Below, piece by piece: positions 7,030 through 7,070 of a DNA stretch of 7,070 bases. Position 1 is the stretch's first letter, and every line of letters begins with the position of its first letter. A program made the translations under genes and the position numbers. The notes under the pieces were generated by a model. It was not told the DNA's origin. It saw only the letters and a list, made by a program, of their open reading frames with translations, and did not search any database. The DNA comes from JAYSRU01 sp043720875 (GTDB taxonomy: Bacteria; Bacteroidota; Bacteroidia; Flavobacteriales_D; Crocinitomicaceae), in assembly GCA_043720875.1 (NCBI GenBank), contig JAYSRU010000279.1, positions 1 to 7,070 of the forward strand. The letters are read 5' to 3'.

Positions 7030-7070
7030 ATGAGATCCATTATTTTTGTATGCATTCTCGTTGCATTTTT
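7030..7070 (+). CDS. Start of a gene with a signal-peptide-like N-terminus, cut by the right edge
   Basis: An ATG at 7030 opens a frame that reads MRSIIFVCILVAF to the window end. The basic residue followed by a hydrophobic run looks like the beginning of a Sec or lipoprotein signal peptide. It lies eight bases after the stop codon of the small lipoprotein gene on the same strand, so the two probably form an operon. Only 13 full codons are visible, so the product cannot be named and even the reality of the gene depends on sequence beyond the edge. Confidence 0.5.
   Translation, partial: MRSIIFVCILVAF

Overview
The window looks like chromosomal DNA of a member of the Bacteroidota, most likely Flavobacteriia or a close relative. 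The evidence is AT-rich composition (hand counts of about 30-40% GC in the stretches checked), no recognisable Shine-Dalgarno sequences, and motifs of the Bacteroidota sigma-factor form TAnnTTTG placed directly before start codons. Three are exact (1062-1069 minus, 1186-1193 plus, 5239-5246 minus) and two have one mismatch (6530-6537 minus, 6601-6608 plus). The protein set fits: an M61 aminopeptidase-like protein, an exported S9 prolyl-oligopeptidase-family enzyme, a GNAT acetyltransferase, a DEAD-box RNA helicase, a TetA-like MFS transporter and a small lipoprotein. The organism call is inference.

Layout. From 1 to 1046 on the minus strand lies the N-terminal 348 residues of an M61-family peptidase, cut by the left edge. 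A 150-base divergent promoter region separates it from a plus-strand pair, an exported S9 peptidase (1197-3536) and a GNAT acetyltransferase (3537-3989), joined as TAAATG with no spacer. These converge across 26 bases on a minus-strand DEAD-box helicase (4016-5233). Upstream of that, also on the minus strand, is a TCR/Tet-type MFS exporter (5300-6508). A second divergent region (6509-6613) separates it from a plus-strand AT-rich lipoprotein gene (6614-7021), followed after 8 bases by the start of another gene with a signal-peptide-like N-terminus (7030 to the right edge).

How the genes work together. The two peptidases sit back to back around one control region and could act on peptides in different compartments: the S9 enzyme has a signal peptide and the M61 protein shows none. 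The acetyltransferase is probably cotranscribed with the S9 enzyme, but its substrate cannot be read from sequence. Helicase and MFS transporter appear to be separate housekeeping or accessory units. The two small exported proteins at the right edge may form a short operon of unknown function.

I saw no RNA genes, CRISPR arrays, insertion sequences, attachment sites or long repeats. I found no convincing new biological system. The points most worth checking are the promoter motifs that almost touch start codons, implying leaderless or nearly leaderless mRNAs, and the AT-rich lipoprotein cassette at the right edge.
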